A stretch of DNA of 64,000 nucleotides from Antilocapra americana (GCA_007570785.1 ML664199.1:19000970-19064969), one strand, 5' to 3'. Positions 43,323-54,559 are shown, counted from the stretch's first letter. Program-made: numbers and translations. Notes: a model not told the origin generated them from the letters alone.

Positions 43323-44017
43323 TTGATGAAAGTGAAAGAGGAGAGTAAAAAAGTTGGCTTAAAACTCCACATTCATAAAACAATGATCGTGGCATCTGGT
43401 CCCATCACTTCATGGCAAATAGATGATGGGCAAACAATGGAAACAGTGACAGACTTTATTTTCTTGGGCTCTAAAATCACTGCAGATGGTGAGTGCAGCC
43501 ATGAAATTAAAAGACGCTTGCTCCTTGGGAGAAAAGCTATGACCAACCTAGACAGCATATTAAAAAACATAGATATTACTTTGCCAAAAATGGTCCGTCT
43601 AGTCAAAGCTATGGTTTTTCCAGTAGTCATGTATGGATGTGAGAGCTGGACTATAGAGAAAGCTGAGCTTTTGAACTGTGGTGTTGGAGAAGACTCTTGA
43701 GAGTCCCTTGGACTGCAAGGAGATCCAACCAGTCAATCCTAAAGAAAATCAGCCCTGAATATTCATTGGAAGGACGAGTGCTGAAGCTGAAACTCCAATT
43801 TTTTGGCCACCTGATGAGAAGAATTGACTCATTGGAAAAGACCATGATGCTGGGAAAGATTGAAGGTGGGAGAAGGGGAAGACAGAGGATAAGATGGTTG
43901 GATGGCATCACCAACATGATGGACATGAGTTTGAATAAGCCCTGGGAGTTGGTCATGGATAGGGAGGCCAGGTGTGCTGCAGTCCATGGGGTCACAGAGT
44001 CAGACATGACTGAATGA
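43323..44017 (+). pseudogene. BovB ORF C-terminal region in two overlapping frames
   Basis: Frame 43,323-43,700 has KVGLKLHIHKTMIVASGPIT and [15 protein letters not shown]. Frame 43,697-44,017 continues with [39 protein letters not shown] and the C-terminal [11 protein letters not shown]. Together they are the RT thumb and C-terminal tail of BovB, separated by a one-base frameshift near 43,695. Confidence 0.88.
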
Positions 44018-44242
44018 CTGAACTGAACTGAAAGATAAAAAGAGAATAAATGGAGCAAGAGAAAAAGTTATACAAGGGAATTCCCATAAGGCTATCTGCT
44101 GATTTTTCTAAGGAAACTTTACAAGCCAGAAGGGAGTGGCATGATATAGTCAAAGTCCTGAAAGAGAAAAAGCTGCAACCCGAAGTACTCTACCCAGGAA
44201 GATTATTAAATATTTAAAATAGAAGGAGAGAGAAAGAACTTC

Positions 44243-44297
44243 TCAGTCAGTTCAGTAGCTCAATTGTGTCCAACTCTTTGCCACCCCATGGACTGCA
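44243..44297 (-). mobile_element. Bov-A/BovB 3' terminal fragment (55 bp)
   Basis: GTCAGTTCAGTAGCTCAATT, then GTGTCCAACTCTTTGCC and ACCCCATGGACTGCAG: only the last 55 bases of the element, inserted antisense in the old L1. A severe 5' truncation. Confidence 0.85.
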
Positions 44298-44548
44298 GCA
44301 GGAGACAAGCAAAATCTAAAGGAATTTGCCCATACTAAACCTACCCTAAAAGGAATACTGAAGTATCTTCTGTAAATAGAAGAGAATCAAGAGTCTATAG
44401 AACAGGGAAAATCTCAATACAAAAGATAAATATATAGTAAGGATTGGAGATCATTTAAATAAACCTGTATATTGATCAAAAGACAAAGATCTATAAAAGC
44501 AACTATAACAATGATACAGTTAAGGGATAAGCTTAAGGTAGAAAATGT

Positions 44549-45065
44549 AAGCAACCTAGATGCCCATCAACTGACGAATGGATAAGAAAGCTGTGGTACA
44601 TATAAACAATGGAATATTACTCAGCATTAAAAAAAAATTCATTTGAAGCAATTCTACTCAGATGGACGAAACTGGAGCCCATTATCCAGAGTGAAGTAAG
44701 CCAGAAGCAAAAACAACAATACAGTATATTAACACATATATATGGAATTTAGAAAGACAGTAACGAGAACCCAACATGCGAGACAGCAAAAGGAATGCAG
44801 ATGTATAGAATAGACTCGTGGACTTTGTGGATGAGGGTAAGGGTGGGATGATATGGGAGAAGGGCATTGAAACAAGTTAATTATCATATGTCTAATCAAT
44901 CGCCAGCCCAGGATTGATGCTTGGGGGCTGGTGCAGTGAGATTTCCCCGGGGTGGGGGGGAATGGAGGAGGGAGGGGGGTTCTGGAGGGGAAGCATATGT
45001 AAATCCATGGTGATATCATGACATTGTATGGCAAAAACAATAAAAAAATAAATAAAAAATAAAAA
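44549..45065 (+). mobile_element. Ruminant L1 3' end, 5'-truncated
   Basis: Matches the 13,155 element from its position near 14,456 onward: CCATCAACTGACGAATGGAT, AACATGCGAGACAGCAAAAG, the G-rich 3' UTR tract and AATAAAAAAATAAATAAAAA. It interrupts old L1 sequence on both sides. A target duplication is not clear because the flanks are A-rich. Confidence 0.93.
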
Positions 45066-45550
45066 AAGAAAGAAATGGAGAAGGAAAGTAAAAATTGTAG
45101 ATCTTTTGGAATGTATTTGAACTTAAGTGAATATCAGTTTAAATCAAATAGATATGGGTCAACAATAAGAACCTCATAGTAACCATAAATCCAAAACCTA
45201 CAACAGACACACAAAATAACAAGGAAACCAATCATGTTACAAAATATAATCAAACTACAAAAGAAACAAAGAGAAATGAACAGAGAAGAACTACAAAAAT
45301 AACCAGAAATCAGTGGTTAAGATGGCAATAAATACGTACCTATCCATAATTAAGATAAATATCAACAAACTAAATGATCCCATCAAAAGACATAGTAGCA
45401 GATTAGATTAAAAAAAAACAAAATCATACAAGAACTTGCAATATGCACACTTCAAGTCAAAAGACATGATACACACAAAGTGAGAGGATGGAAAAAAGGT
45501 TTCTATGGAAACTCAAAGAAAGCAGAGATAGCAACAGTCATATTGGACAA

Positions 45551-45862
45551 AATAGAAAGACAGTAACGAGAACCCAGCATGCGAGACAGCAAAAGGAACA
45601 CAGATGTATAGAATAGACTCGTGGCCTCTGTAGATGAGGGAAAGGGTGGGATGATATGGGAGAATGGCATTGAAACATGTCAATTATCATATGTCTAATC
45701 AATAGCCAGCCCAGGATTGATGCTTGGGAGTGGTGCAACGAGATTTCCCGGGGGGAGGGAGGTGGGAGGGGGGTTCTGGAGGGGGAGCATATGTAAACCC
45801 ATGGTGATATCATGTCATTGTTTGGCAAAACTAATAAAAGTAAATTTTTTTTTAAAAAAAGG
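45551..45862 (+). mobile_element. Ruminant L1 3' end, strongly 5'-truncated
   Basis: Only the 3' UTR: GAAAGACAGTAACGAGAACC, the GGATGATATGGGAGAATGGC idiom, a G-rich tract and a T/A-rich end near 45,840-45,862. It lies inside the endonuclease region of the old L1 (before it ACAGTCATATTGGACAAAAT, after it GGATGACAACAAAGGACAAA). It is the second L1 3' end within 1 kb, a distinct insertion. Confidence 0.92.
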
Positions 45863-46959
45863 ATGACAACAAAGGACAAATAAGGCTGTTATATATTGAT
45901 AGAATAATGCAATAAGAGGATATTATAATATCCATTAACATAGGTACCCCTATATTTGGTACATATGAGTATTAAAAGTAAATACTAACAGACTTCAAGG
46001 GAGAAACTGATAGTCATCCAATAATAGTGAGAGATTTTAACTGTAGCACTGACATCAACAGACAGCTCATCCAGATGAAAAATTCAAGACAAGAGTGGTA
46101 TTAAATGATGCAAGAGATGAGTTGGATTTAATTGATATCTACAAGGTATTACATCCAAACACAACATAATACACATTCAAGTGCACATGGAACATTCCCC
46201 AGGAAAGGCACACACTAGGGCATAAGACAGTGCTCAACAAATTGAATAGGATAGAAATTATATCAAGCACTATTTCTTACCTTAATAGTACCAAATTAGA
46301 CCTCAACTACAGAAGCAAAGTGAGAAAAGGACAAACATGTGGACACTAAAGAACATGCTACTAAAAAACCAATGTTTCTGGGAAAAAACAGAAATACATT
46401 TCAATGAAACAGGGTAAGAAGTCCAGAGATAAACCCACACACCTATTGTCAACTTATCTATGACAAAGGAGGCAAGATATACAATGGAGAAAAGACAGTC
46501 TCTTCAATAAGTGATGGTGGCAAAGCTGGACAACAACATGTAAAAGAATAAAATTAGGATACTTCCTAACACCGTACACAAAAATAAACTCAAAATGGAT
46601 TAAAGACCTAAATATAAGGCCAGATATTATAAAACTCTTAGAGGAAAGGATAAGCATAATATTCTCTGATATAAATAGTAGCAACATCTTTTTTGATCCA
46701 CCTCAAAGAGCAATAAAAATAAAAACAAACAAATGGACCTAATTAAACTTAAAAGCCTTTGCATAGCAAAGGAAACCATAAACAAAATGATAGGTCTCAG
46801 AATGGGAGACCTTTGCAAGCAAGCATTTGACAAGGGATTAATCTCCAAAATATACAAACAGCTCATGTAATTCAGTATCAAAAAACAAACAATATAATCA
46901 GAAAATGGACAGATCTAAATAGATACTTTTCCATAAAAGACATCAGTATCAGTATTAGT

Positions 46960-47586
46960 TCAGTCACTCAGTCGTGTCTCACTCTTTGCGACCCCAAAAA
47001 CTGCAGCACACCAGGCCTCCCTGTCCATCACCAATTCCCGGAGTCCACCCAAACCCATGACCATCGAGTCAAAGATGCCATCCAGCCATCTCATCCTCTG
47101 TCTTCCCCTTCTCCTCCTGCCCCCAATCCTTCCCAGCATCAGGGTCTTTTCCAATGAGTCAACTCTTTGCATGAGATGGCCAAAGTATTGGAGTTTCAGC
47201 TTCAACATCAGTCCTTCCAATGAACACCCAGAACTGATCTCCTTTAGGATGGACTTATTGGATCTCCCTGCAGTCCAAGGGAATCTCAAGAGACTTCTCC
47301 AACACCACAGTTCAAAAGCATCAATTCCTCGGTGCTCAGCCTTTTTCACTGTCCAACTCTCACACCCATACACGACTACTGGAAAATCCATAGCCTTGAC
47401 TAGACGGACCTTTGTTGGCAAAGTAATGCCTCTGCTTTTCAATATGCTATCCAAGTTGGCCTTAACTTTCCTTCCAAAGAGCAGGCGTCTTTTGATTTCA
47501 TGACTGCAGTAACTATCTGCAGTGATTTTGGAGACCCCAAAATAAAGTCTGACACTTTTTCCACTTTTTCCCCATCTATTTCCCAT
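46960..47586 (-). pseudogene. BovB ORF C-terminal part (208 codons)
   Basis: Long open stretch with [59 protein letters not shown] and the end [14 protein letters not shown]. This is the thumb and C-terminal tail of BovB, complete to the normal C-terminus. It is separated from the RT core (47,439-47,987) by a frameshift near 47,530. Confidence 0.9.
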
Positions 47587-47987
47587 GAAGTGATGGGACC
47601 AGATGCCATGATCTTAGTTTTTTGAATGTTGAGCCTTAAGCCATCTTTTTCACTCTCCTCTTTCACTTTCATCAAGAGGCTTTTTAGTTCCTCTTCATTT
47701 TCTGCCATAAGGGTGGTGTCATCTGCATATCTGAGGCTATTGATATTTCTCCCAGCAATCTTGATTCCAGCTTGTGCTTCTTCCAGCCCAGTGTTTCTCA
47801 TGATGTACTCTGCATATAAGTTAAATAAGCAGGGTGACAATATACAGCCTTGACGTACTCCTTTTCCTATTTGGAACCAGTCTGTTGTTCCATGTCCAGT
47901 TCTAACTGTTGCTTCCAGACCTGCATACAGGTTTCTCAAAGGCAGGTCAGATGGTCTGGTATTCCCATCTCTTTCAGAATTTTCCAC
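47439..47987 (-). pseudogene. BovB reverse-transcriptase core with intact YADD
   Basis: GVRQGCILSPCLFNLYAEYI (motif B) and NSLRYADDTTLMAENEEE (motif C) are in one frame. The catalytic Tyr-Ala-Asp-Asp lies at 47,718-47,729. [20 protein letters not shown] follows. Motif A is in the next frame (47,936-48,196, IDYAKAFDCVDHNKLW). This is the best-preserved palm domain in the window, yet it is split by frameshifts. Confidence 0.92.
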
Positions 47988-48664
47988 AGTTTATTGTGAT
48001 CCACACAGTCAAAGGCTTTGGCATAGTCAATAAAGCAGGAGTAGATATTTTTCTGGAACCCTCTTGCTCTTTTGATAATCCAGTGGATGTTGGCAATTTG
48101 ATCTCTGGTTCCTCTGCCTTTTCTAAAACCAGCTTGCACATCTGGAAGTTCACAGTTCATGTATTGTTGAAGCCTGACTTGGAGAATTTTGAGCATTACT
48201 TTACTAGCGTGTGAAATGAGTGAAACTGTGTGGTAGTTTGAGCATTCTTTGGCATTGCCTTTCTTTGGGATAGGAATATAAACTGACCTTTTCCAGTCCT
48301 GTGGCTATTGCTGAGTTTTCCAGATTTGCTCGCATATTGAGTGCAGCACTTTCACAGCATCATCTTTCAGGATTTGAAACAGCTCAACTGGAATTCCATC
48401 ACCTCCACTAGCTTTGTTTGTAGTGAGGCTTTCCACTTGACTTCACCTTCCAGGATATCTGGAGTGTGAGTGATCACACATATCTGAGTGTGAGTGATCA
48501 CACCATCATGATTATCTGAGTCCTGAAGATGTTTTTGGAAAGTTCTTCTGTGTATTTTTTCCACCTCTTCTTAATACCTTCTGCTTCTGTTAGGTCCATA
48601 CCATTTCTGTCCTTTATCAAGCCCATCTTGGCATGAAATGTTCCCTTGGTATCCCTAATTTTCT

Positions 48665-48715
48665 TGCAAAGAGTTGGATACAATTGAGTGACTGAACTGA
48701 CTGACTGAGTGACTC
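48665..48715 (+). mobile_element. BovB/Bov-A 3' terminus in the opposite orientation
   Basis: TGCAAAGAGTTGGATACAAT followed by TGAGTGACTGAACTGAC is the sense 3' end of BovB/Bov-A. It joins head-on to the truncated 5' side of the minus-strand BovB with a shared CTTG. With 46,958-46,990 it forms a roughly 33-base inverted repeat. Confidence 0.85.
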
Positions 48716-49615
48716 TACTGTAAGCAATCTACAGATTTAATGCAATACCTATCAAAATATCAATGACACTTTTTACTCAGAAGTAGAGCATATAATTCCA
48801 ATATTCATATGGAAGCACCAAATACTGAGAATGGTCAAAGAAATTACAAGAAAAAAAGAAAGCTAGATGTATAACCCTTCCAGACTTCATGTTATACTAC
48901 AAAGGTACATAACCAAAATAGTGTGATACTGGCACAAAAACAGACATATAGACCTAGGGAACAGAATAGAGAGCCCAGACATAAACCCGTGTACCCATGG
49001 TCAATTGTTCATGACAATGGAAACAGGAATATAAAATGAGCAAATGAAGAAAAGACAGTCTGGTCAGCAAATATTGATTGGAAAGCTGAACAGCTACATG
49101 AAAATCAGTGAACACTCCCTTATACCATACACACAAATAAACTCAAATGGTTTAAATTCCTAAATATCAGACATGACATAATAAAACTCCTGGAAGAGAA
49201 CATAGGTAAAAAATTCTTTGATAAAAATCTAAGCAACATTTTCTTAGATCAGTCTCCTAATGCAAAAGAAATAAAAGAAAGAATAAACAAATGAGGTCTA
49301 GTCAAATTTAAAAGCTTTTCAAAAGCAAAGGAAACCATCAACATAATGAGAAAAACATTCTATGCAATGGGAGAAAATATGTGCTACTGACAAAATTAAT
49401 GTCCAAAACATAAAAACAGCTCTGACTCAATATTAAAAAAAAAAATCAAGAAATGGACAGAAGACTTAAATAGACTCTTTCCCCTACAATCGAGACATAA
49501 AATGGCTAACAGGCACATGAAAAGATACTCAGCATTGCTAATTTTTATAGAAATACAAATAAAAGTTACAAAGAGCTATCACTTCATATTGGTCAGAAAG
49601 ATATCATGAAAAAGT
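48716..49615 (+). mobile_element. Old L1 fragment, end of ORF2
   Basis: Begins with GTAAGCAATCTACAGATTTA (the [11 protein letters not shown] region of ORF2) and continues in order through CCCAGACATAAACCCGTGTA, AAACTCCTGGAAGAGAACAT and GGCTAACAGGCACATGAAAA. Stops are frequent. It belongs to a different copy from the L1 text at 46,405-46,945, because it steps back to an earlier part of ORF2. Confidence 0.88.
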
Positions 49616-49623
49616 GAACAATT

Positions 49624-49724
49624 TCCGTATTTACGATCGGTCAGTTCATATTTTCTCCTTCTTCTTGGTTCAGTAATGTACTCGGGAAGAAACAGAAAAT
49701 ATGAACAGACCAGTCACAAATACT
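49624..49724. repeat. Inverted repeat inside L1 sequence (hairpin arms about 42 bases)
   Basis: GTATTTACGATCGGTCAGTT then CATATTTTCTCC (from about 49,627) is the inverse of GAAAATATGAACAGACCAGT then CACAAATAC (to 49,724), with several mismatches. The left arm is a short antisense piece of the same L1 ORF2 region that starts the sense element on the right. This is the pattern expected from 5' inversion (twin priming) of an L1. Confidence 0.75.
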
Positions 49725-52680
49725 GAAATTGAAGCTGTGATTAAAAATCTTCCAACAAATAAATGTCAAGGAACAGATGCTTTCACAGAAATTTCTATCA
49801 AACATTTAGGAAAGAGTTAACACCTAACCTTCTGATGTGCTCAATTGCTTACTTATGTCCTACTCTTTTGCAACCCCATGGACTGTAGCCCACCAGGCTT
49901 CTCAGTCCATAGGATTTTCCCAGCAAGAATACTGGAGCAGTTTTCCATTTCCTCTTCCAGGAGGTAATCCTGTCCAAGGGATTATACCCACGTCTCCTGT
50001 GTCTCCTGCATTGGCAGGTAGATTCCTTACCACTGAGCCACCTGGGAGGTCAACCTGAAACTCTTCCAAAATACTTTAAAGGCTCATTCCACAAAGCCAC
50101 CCTCATGGTGATAACAAAAGCAGACAAAGATATACCACCACATCCCCCCACCAAATTACGGGTCAATATCACTGATGAGCATAGACACACAAATCATCAA
50201 CAAAATACTAGCAAATAGAATCAGACAACACATTAATAGGATCATACACCATGATCAAGTAGGATTAATTCCAGGGATGCAAGGATTTATCAATATCTGC
50301 AGACAAATTAGTGTGATATACTACAATACCACATCAACAAACAGAAGAATAAAAAACACATGATCATTTCAATAGATACAGAAAAAGTTTTTGACAAAAT
50401 TCAACATCTATTTATGATTGAAAAAAAAAACCTCTCCAGAAAGTGTGTGTAGAGGGAACTTGCTTCAACATAGTAAAGTCTATATATGACAAACCCACAG
50501 CAAACATCATTCTCAATGGTGAAAACAGAAAGTATTTACTCTAAAATCAGGAACAAGACAAAAATGCCCACTATTGCTACTATTAGTCAACAGAAAGTTC
50601 TAGCCAAGGCAATCAGAGAAGAAAAAGAAATAAATCTAAATTGAAAAAGAAGTAAAACTGTCATTGTCTCAAATGGCATGATACTATGCATAGAAAACCC
50701 TAAAGATGCTACCAGAAAAACTACTAGAGCTCATCAATGAATTTAGTGAAGTTGCAGGATAAAAAATTAAGGCAAAGAAATTTCTTGCATTCCTATACAC
50801 TAACAATGACAAATCAGAAAGAGAAATCAAAGAGTAAACAGTGTTTACCATTGCATCAAAAAGAATAAAATACCTAGGAATAGATCCTCCTAAGGACACA
50901 AAAGAATTACACTCAGAAAACTATAAGATACTGATGAATTAAATAAAATGACATAAGCAAGTGGAGAGATGTACCATGTTCCTGGATCATAAGAATCAAT
51001 GTTTTAAAAATGATTACACTATGCAAAGCAATCTACAGATTCAATGTAAACCCTATAAAATTACCAATGGTATTTTTTGGACTAGAACAAAAATTACAAT
51101 TTGTATAGAAATAAAAAAGATGGAGCTGGAGAAATCAGGCTCCCTGACTTTAGACTATTCTACTAAGCTACAGTAATCAAGACAGGATGGTATAGCACAA
51201 AAACAGAAATGTAGACCAATGGAACAGGATTAAAAGCTCAGAGATAAACCCATGCTTCTGTGACTATCTAATCTATAACAAAGGAGACAAGAATGTACAA
51301 TGGAAAAAATACAGTCTCTTCACTAAGTTGTGCTAGGAAAACTGGACAGCTACATGTAAAAGAATAAAATTAGAACACTCCCTAATAGCATACATAAAAA
51401 TAAATTCAAAATGGATTAAAGACCTAAATGTAAGGTCAGAAACTATAAAGCTCTTAGGGGAAAACATAGGCTGAACACTCTTAGACATAAATCTCAGCAA
51501 GAATTTTTTTGATTTACCTCCTAGGCTAATGAAAATAAAAACAAAGATAAACAAATGAGACCTAATTAAACCTAAGGTTTTGCAAAACAAAGGGAACCAT
51601 AAACAAAACAAAAAGACAACCTACAGAATGGGAGAAAATATCTGGGAATGAAGCAACTGACAAGGGATTAATCTTCAACATAGACAAACAGCTTATGCAG
51701 TTAACGATCAAGACAGCAAGCAACCCACTCAAAATTGGGTGGAAGACCTAAACTGACATTTTTCTAAAGAAGACAGACAGATGCCGAACAGGCACATGAA
51801 AAGATGCTTAACATAATTAATTATTACAGAAACGCAAAAAACAAACAAACAGAAAAAACCTGGAATGAGGTATCATCTCACACCAGTCAGACTGTCCATG
51901 ATCAAAAAGTCTACAAACAATAAATGCTGGAGAGGCTGTGGAGAAAAGGGAGCCCTCCTATGCTGATGGTAGTAACGTAAACTGGTGCAACTACTATGGA
52001 GAATGGTATGGAGGTTTTCTAAAAACCTAAAAAACAGAGCAACCATGTGATCCAGCAATCCCATTTCTCAGCATATATCCAGAGAAAAGCATAATTTCAA
52101 AAGGTATGTGCACCCCAATATTCATTGCAGCACTATTTACAATAGTCCAGAGACAGAAGCAACCTAAATGTCATTCACAGAGGAATTCATAAAGATGTGG
52201 TACATGTACACAATGGAATATTATTCAACCATGAAAAGGAAGGGTTACTTAGGTCATTTGTAGAGATGTGGATGGACCTAGATTCTGTCGCACAGTCAAG
52301 TCAGAGAAAGACAAATATCATATGACATTGCATATATGCGAAAACTAAAATGGGGGCAAAAATAAACTTCTTTACAGAACAGAAATAGAATTACTGATGT
52401 AAGAAAAAGAAAAACAACTTATGGATACCAGTGCGTAAGATGGGGGAAGAGAGAAATTTGGAGATTAGGGTTGACATGTATACCCCACTCTATATAAAAC
52501 AGGTAACTAATGAGGACCTATTGTGTAGCAGAAGGCATTCTAGTCAATACTCTGTAATGGCCTATATGGGGAAAGAATGTAAAAAAAAGTAGGTATATGT
52601 ATATGTACTACTGATTCACTTTGCTGTGCACTTGAAATTAACACAATATTTTAAATCTACTATACTCTAATAAAAAATGT
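49680..52680 (+). mobile_element. Old L1, RT to 3' end, about 3 kb, interrupted by a Bov-tA
   Basis: Starts in ORF2 before the RT (AACAGACCAGTCACAAATAC), passes CATGATCAAGTAGGATTAAT and AATAGATACAGAAAAAG (RT motif A region), and goes on to the C-terminal idioms and a 3' UTR ending TACTCTAATAAAAAATG. Many stops; for example the frame at 50,175-50,363 covers only 62 codons of the RT. A Bov-tA (49,837-50,049) splits it near its left end. Confidence 0.9.
49837..50049 (-). mobile_element. Bov-tA SINE inserted in L1
   Basis: GTGCTCAATTGCTTACTTAT, CAACCCCATGGACTGTAGCC, TTTTCCCAGCAAGAATACTG and the head TTACCACTGAGCCACCTGGG. L1 text resumes after it (CTGAAACTCTTCCAAAATAC). Flanks AACCTTCTGA and TCAACCTGA are a possible but degraded target duplication. 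Confidence 0.92.
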
Positions 52681-52690
52681 TAAAGTCTAT

Positions 52691-53437
52691 GAATAATAAA
52701 TAATGAGGAGGGTGTAAAGAAAGAAAACCTTCATACATTCTTGGTTGGAATATAACTTAGTGCAGCTACTATGGAAAATAGTATGGAGATTTCCTAAAAA
52801 AACTAAAAGTGCAGCTACCATATGATCCAGTGATCTCACTCCTGTGTATAAATCTGGGAAAAAGTGAAAACTTTTATTGAAAAAGATACATGCAAAAAAA
52901 AAAAAAAGAAAAAGATACATGCACCAGCACTATTTACAATATCCATACCATAGAAACATGGCAAGTGTCCATTAACAGGCTGAAGAGAAAATTATATATT
53001 AATACACAATGGTATATTACTTAACCATTGAAAAGAGTAAAATATTTCCATTTTCAGCAGTATCAATAAACAAAGAGAATATTATGCTCAGTGAAACAGA
53101 GAAAGGCAAACACTATGTATACTAATATGAGGAATAGAGAATATAGTATAAATGAGTCTATATACAAAAACAGACTCATTGACAAAGAAAACAAGCTTAT
53201 GGTCACCAAAAGGGTGATGAACAGATTAGAGGTATGGGATGAAGTGATACAAGTTACTATAGATACAACAGGTAAGCAACCAAGAATTTACTATCTAGCA
53301 CAGGGAATTATATCCAATATTTGTAATAGCCTATAATGGAACATACTCTGAAAAAAAATGAAATCACTACACTGTATACATGAAACTCGTGCAATATTAT
53401 AACTCAACCATAATTCAATAAAGAAAAAATAAACCAA
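52691..53437 (+). mobile_element. Old L1 3' end, second in a row
   Basis: Starts at AATGAGGAGGGTGTAAAGAA (the GGAGAGGGTGTGGAGAAAAG point of ORF2) and ends AATTCAATAAAGAAAAAATA. A local duplication of AAAAAGATACATGCA around an A-run occurs at 52,880-52,924. It starts 10 bases after the A-rich end of the preceding L1. Confidence 0.85.
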
Positions 53438-54313
53438 TAATAAAATGTGCAGATCTGAATAGATATTTTTCTAAACAATACATACAGATGGCTAACAGGC
53501 ACATGAAAAGAAGCTCAACATTACTAGTTATTTTAGAGAAATGCAAATCAAGACAAGGAGCTATCATCTCACACCTATCAGAATGACCAACTTCAAAATG
53601 TTTATAAATATCAAATGTTCGTGAAGATGTGGAAAAATGAGAACTCTTGCACACTGTTGGGAAGAATGAATTGGTGCAGTCACTATTGAAAACAACATGG
53701 AAGTTTCTCAAGAAACTAAAAATTGAACCACCATCTGATCTAGCAAACTCCTCCCCAGTGTATTTCCAGAAAATATGAAAACATTAATTTGGAAAGATAC
53801 TTGTACCATAAAGTTCATAACTGGATTATTTACAATAGCCAAGACATGTAAGAAACCCAAACACCATATATACATACACATGTATATATACATACACAAT
53901 GAATACTACTCAACCATAAAAAGAATGAAATACTGCCATTTGCAGCCACATGAATGGACCTAGATAATATTATGCTTAATGAAATAAATCAGAGAGTGAA
54001 AAATTCTGTATGATATAATTTCTGTGTGGAATCTCAAAAATACAAATGAATGTATATGTAAAAACAAAAAGACTCAGATATAGAAAACAAACTTATGGCT
54101 ATGAAACAGGAGAGAAAGTAGGGAGGAATTAGATAGGGGTATGGGATTAACAAACTACTGTGTATAAAATGGATAAGCAACAAAGATTTACTCTATAGCA
54201 CAGGGTATTATAGCCATTATCTTGTAATAACATATAAGAGAGTATACTGCAAAAATACTAAATCACTATGTTGTATGACTGAAAGTGTCAACTATACTAT
54301 AATTAAAAAAATT
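53438..54313 (+). mobile_element. Old L1 3' end, third in a row
   Basis: Begins AAAATGTGCAGATCTGAATA (the K-W-T-D-L-N-R point of ORF2), includes GGCTAACAGGCACATGAAAA and ends with CTATACTATAATTAAAAAAA. It begins directly in the A-rich tail of the previous copy. Confidence 0.85.
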
Positions 54314-54468
54314 ATCAGTGGGGCTTCATGGCCTTCTTGCTTCCTTTTGCTTATTTTCATCTATGTGTCATGCCTCTCCCAACTCCTCCATCCTCCAATC
54401 CATCTGGGAAAAAAAATGAAACAGTGCTGAGGCAGAGTCTCAATGGTAAAGGAAAACTGTTTGTGGCT

Positions 54469-54541
54469 AATTCATGTCAATATATGGCAAAACCACTACA
54501 TTATTATAAAGTAATTAGCCTCCAATTAAAATGAATAAATT
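54469..54541 (+). mobile_element. Ruminant L1 3' terminus, about 70 bp
   Basis: TTCATGTCAATATATGGCAA, then AAAGTAATTAGCCTCCAATT and AAAATGAATAAATTT: the very end of another ruminant L1 subfamily. It is followed by a (TA)n run at 54,542-54,559, which may have grown from the tail. Confidence 0.75.
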
Positions 54542-54559
54542 TATATATATATATATATA
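54542..54559. repeat. (TA)n microsatellite
   Basis: Nine TA units directly after an L1 A-rich tail. Confidence 0.9.

Larger units (their letters stand above)
42456..44030 (+). mobile_element. BovB LINE, 5'-truncated, inserted in the old L1
   Basis: About 1.6 kb from within the ORF, just before the RT fingers region (KKDLHDPGNYDGVITHLD), to the terminus GAACTGAACTG at 44,030. Flanks are AAAGATAAAAACAGAGAA (42,438-42,455) and AAAGATAAAAAGAGAATA (44,031-44,048), a 15-17 bp target duplication with a one-base indel. The interrupted L1 reads on across them. Confidence 0.95.
40865..46945 (+). mobile_element. Old L1 LINE scaffold, near full length but with internal deletion, interrupted by four insertions
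   Basis: The start resembles old L1 5' UTRs (AACAAGGTGGAGTAAGATGA, then CACAAACACATCAAAAATAC). The GC-richer 5' UTR runs to about 41,830. The ORF1 region follows at 41,850-42,455 and resumes at 44,031 with GGGAATTCCCATAAGGCTAT. The inter-ORF and endonuclease part runs to about 46,360. There the text jumps to late ORF2 (AGTCCAGAGATAAACCCACA, 46,415), so most of the reverse transcriptase is deleted. Inside it lie BovB (42,456), a Bov-A fragment (44,243) and two ruminant L1 3' ends (44,549 and 45,551). No frame is intact. Confidence 0.85.
46958..48664 (-). mobile_element. BovB LINE, 5'-truncated
   Basis: About 1.7 kb from the 3' terminus (GTTCAGTCACTCAGTCGTGT on the plus strand) to a break just before the RT region (AATTTTCTTG). 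It sits between two different L1 fragments. On the right it abuts 51 bases of a BovB 3' terminus in the opposite orientation (48,665-48,715), so both ends of the unit carry inverted copies of the same sequence. Coding parts are broken, but less than in the plus-strand copies. Confidence 0.94.
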
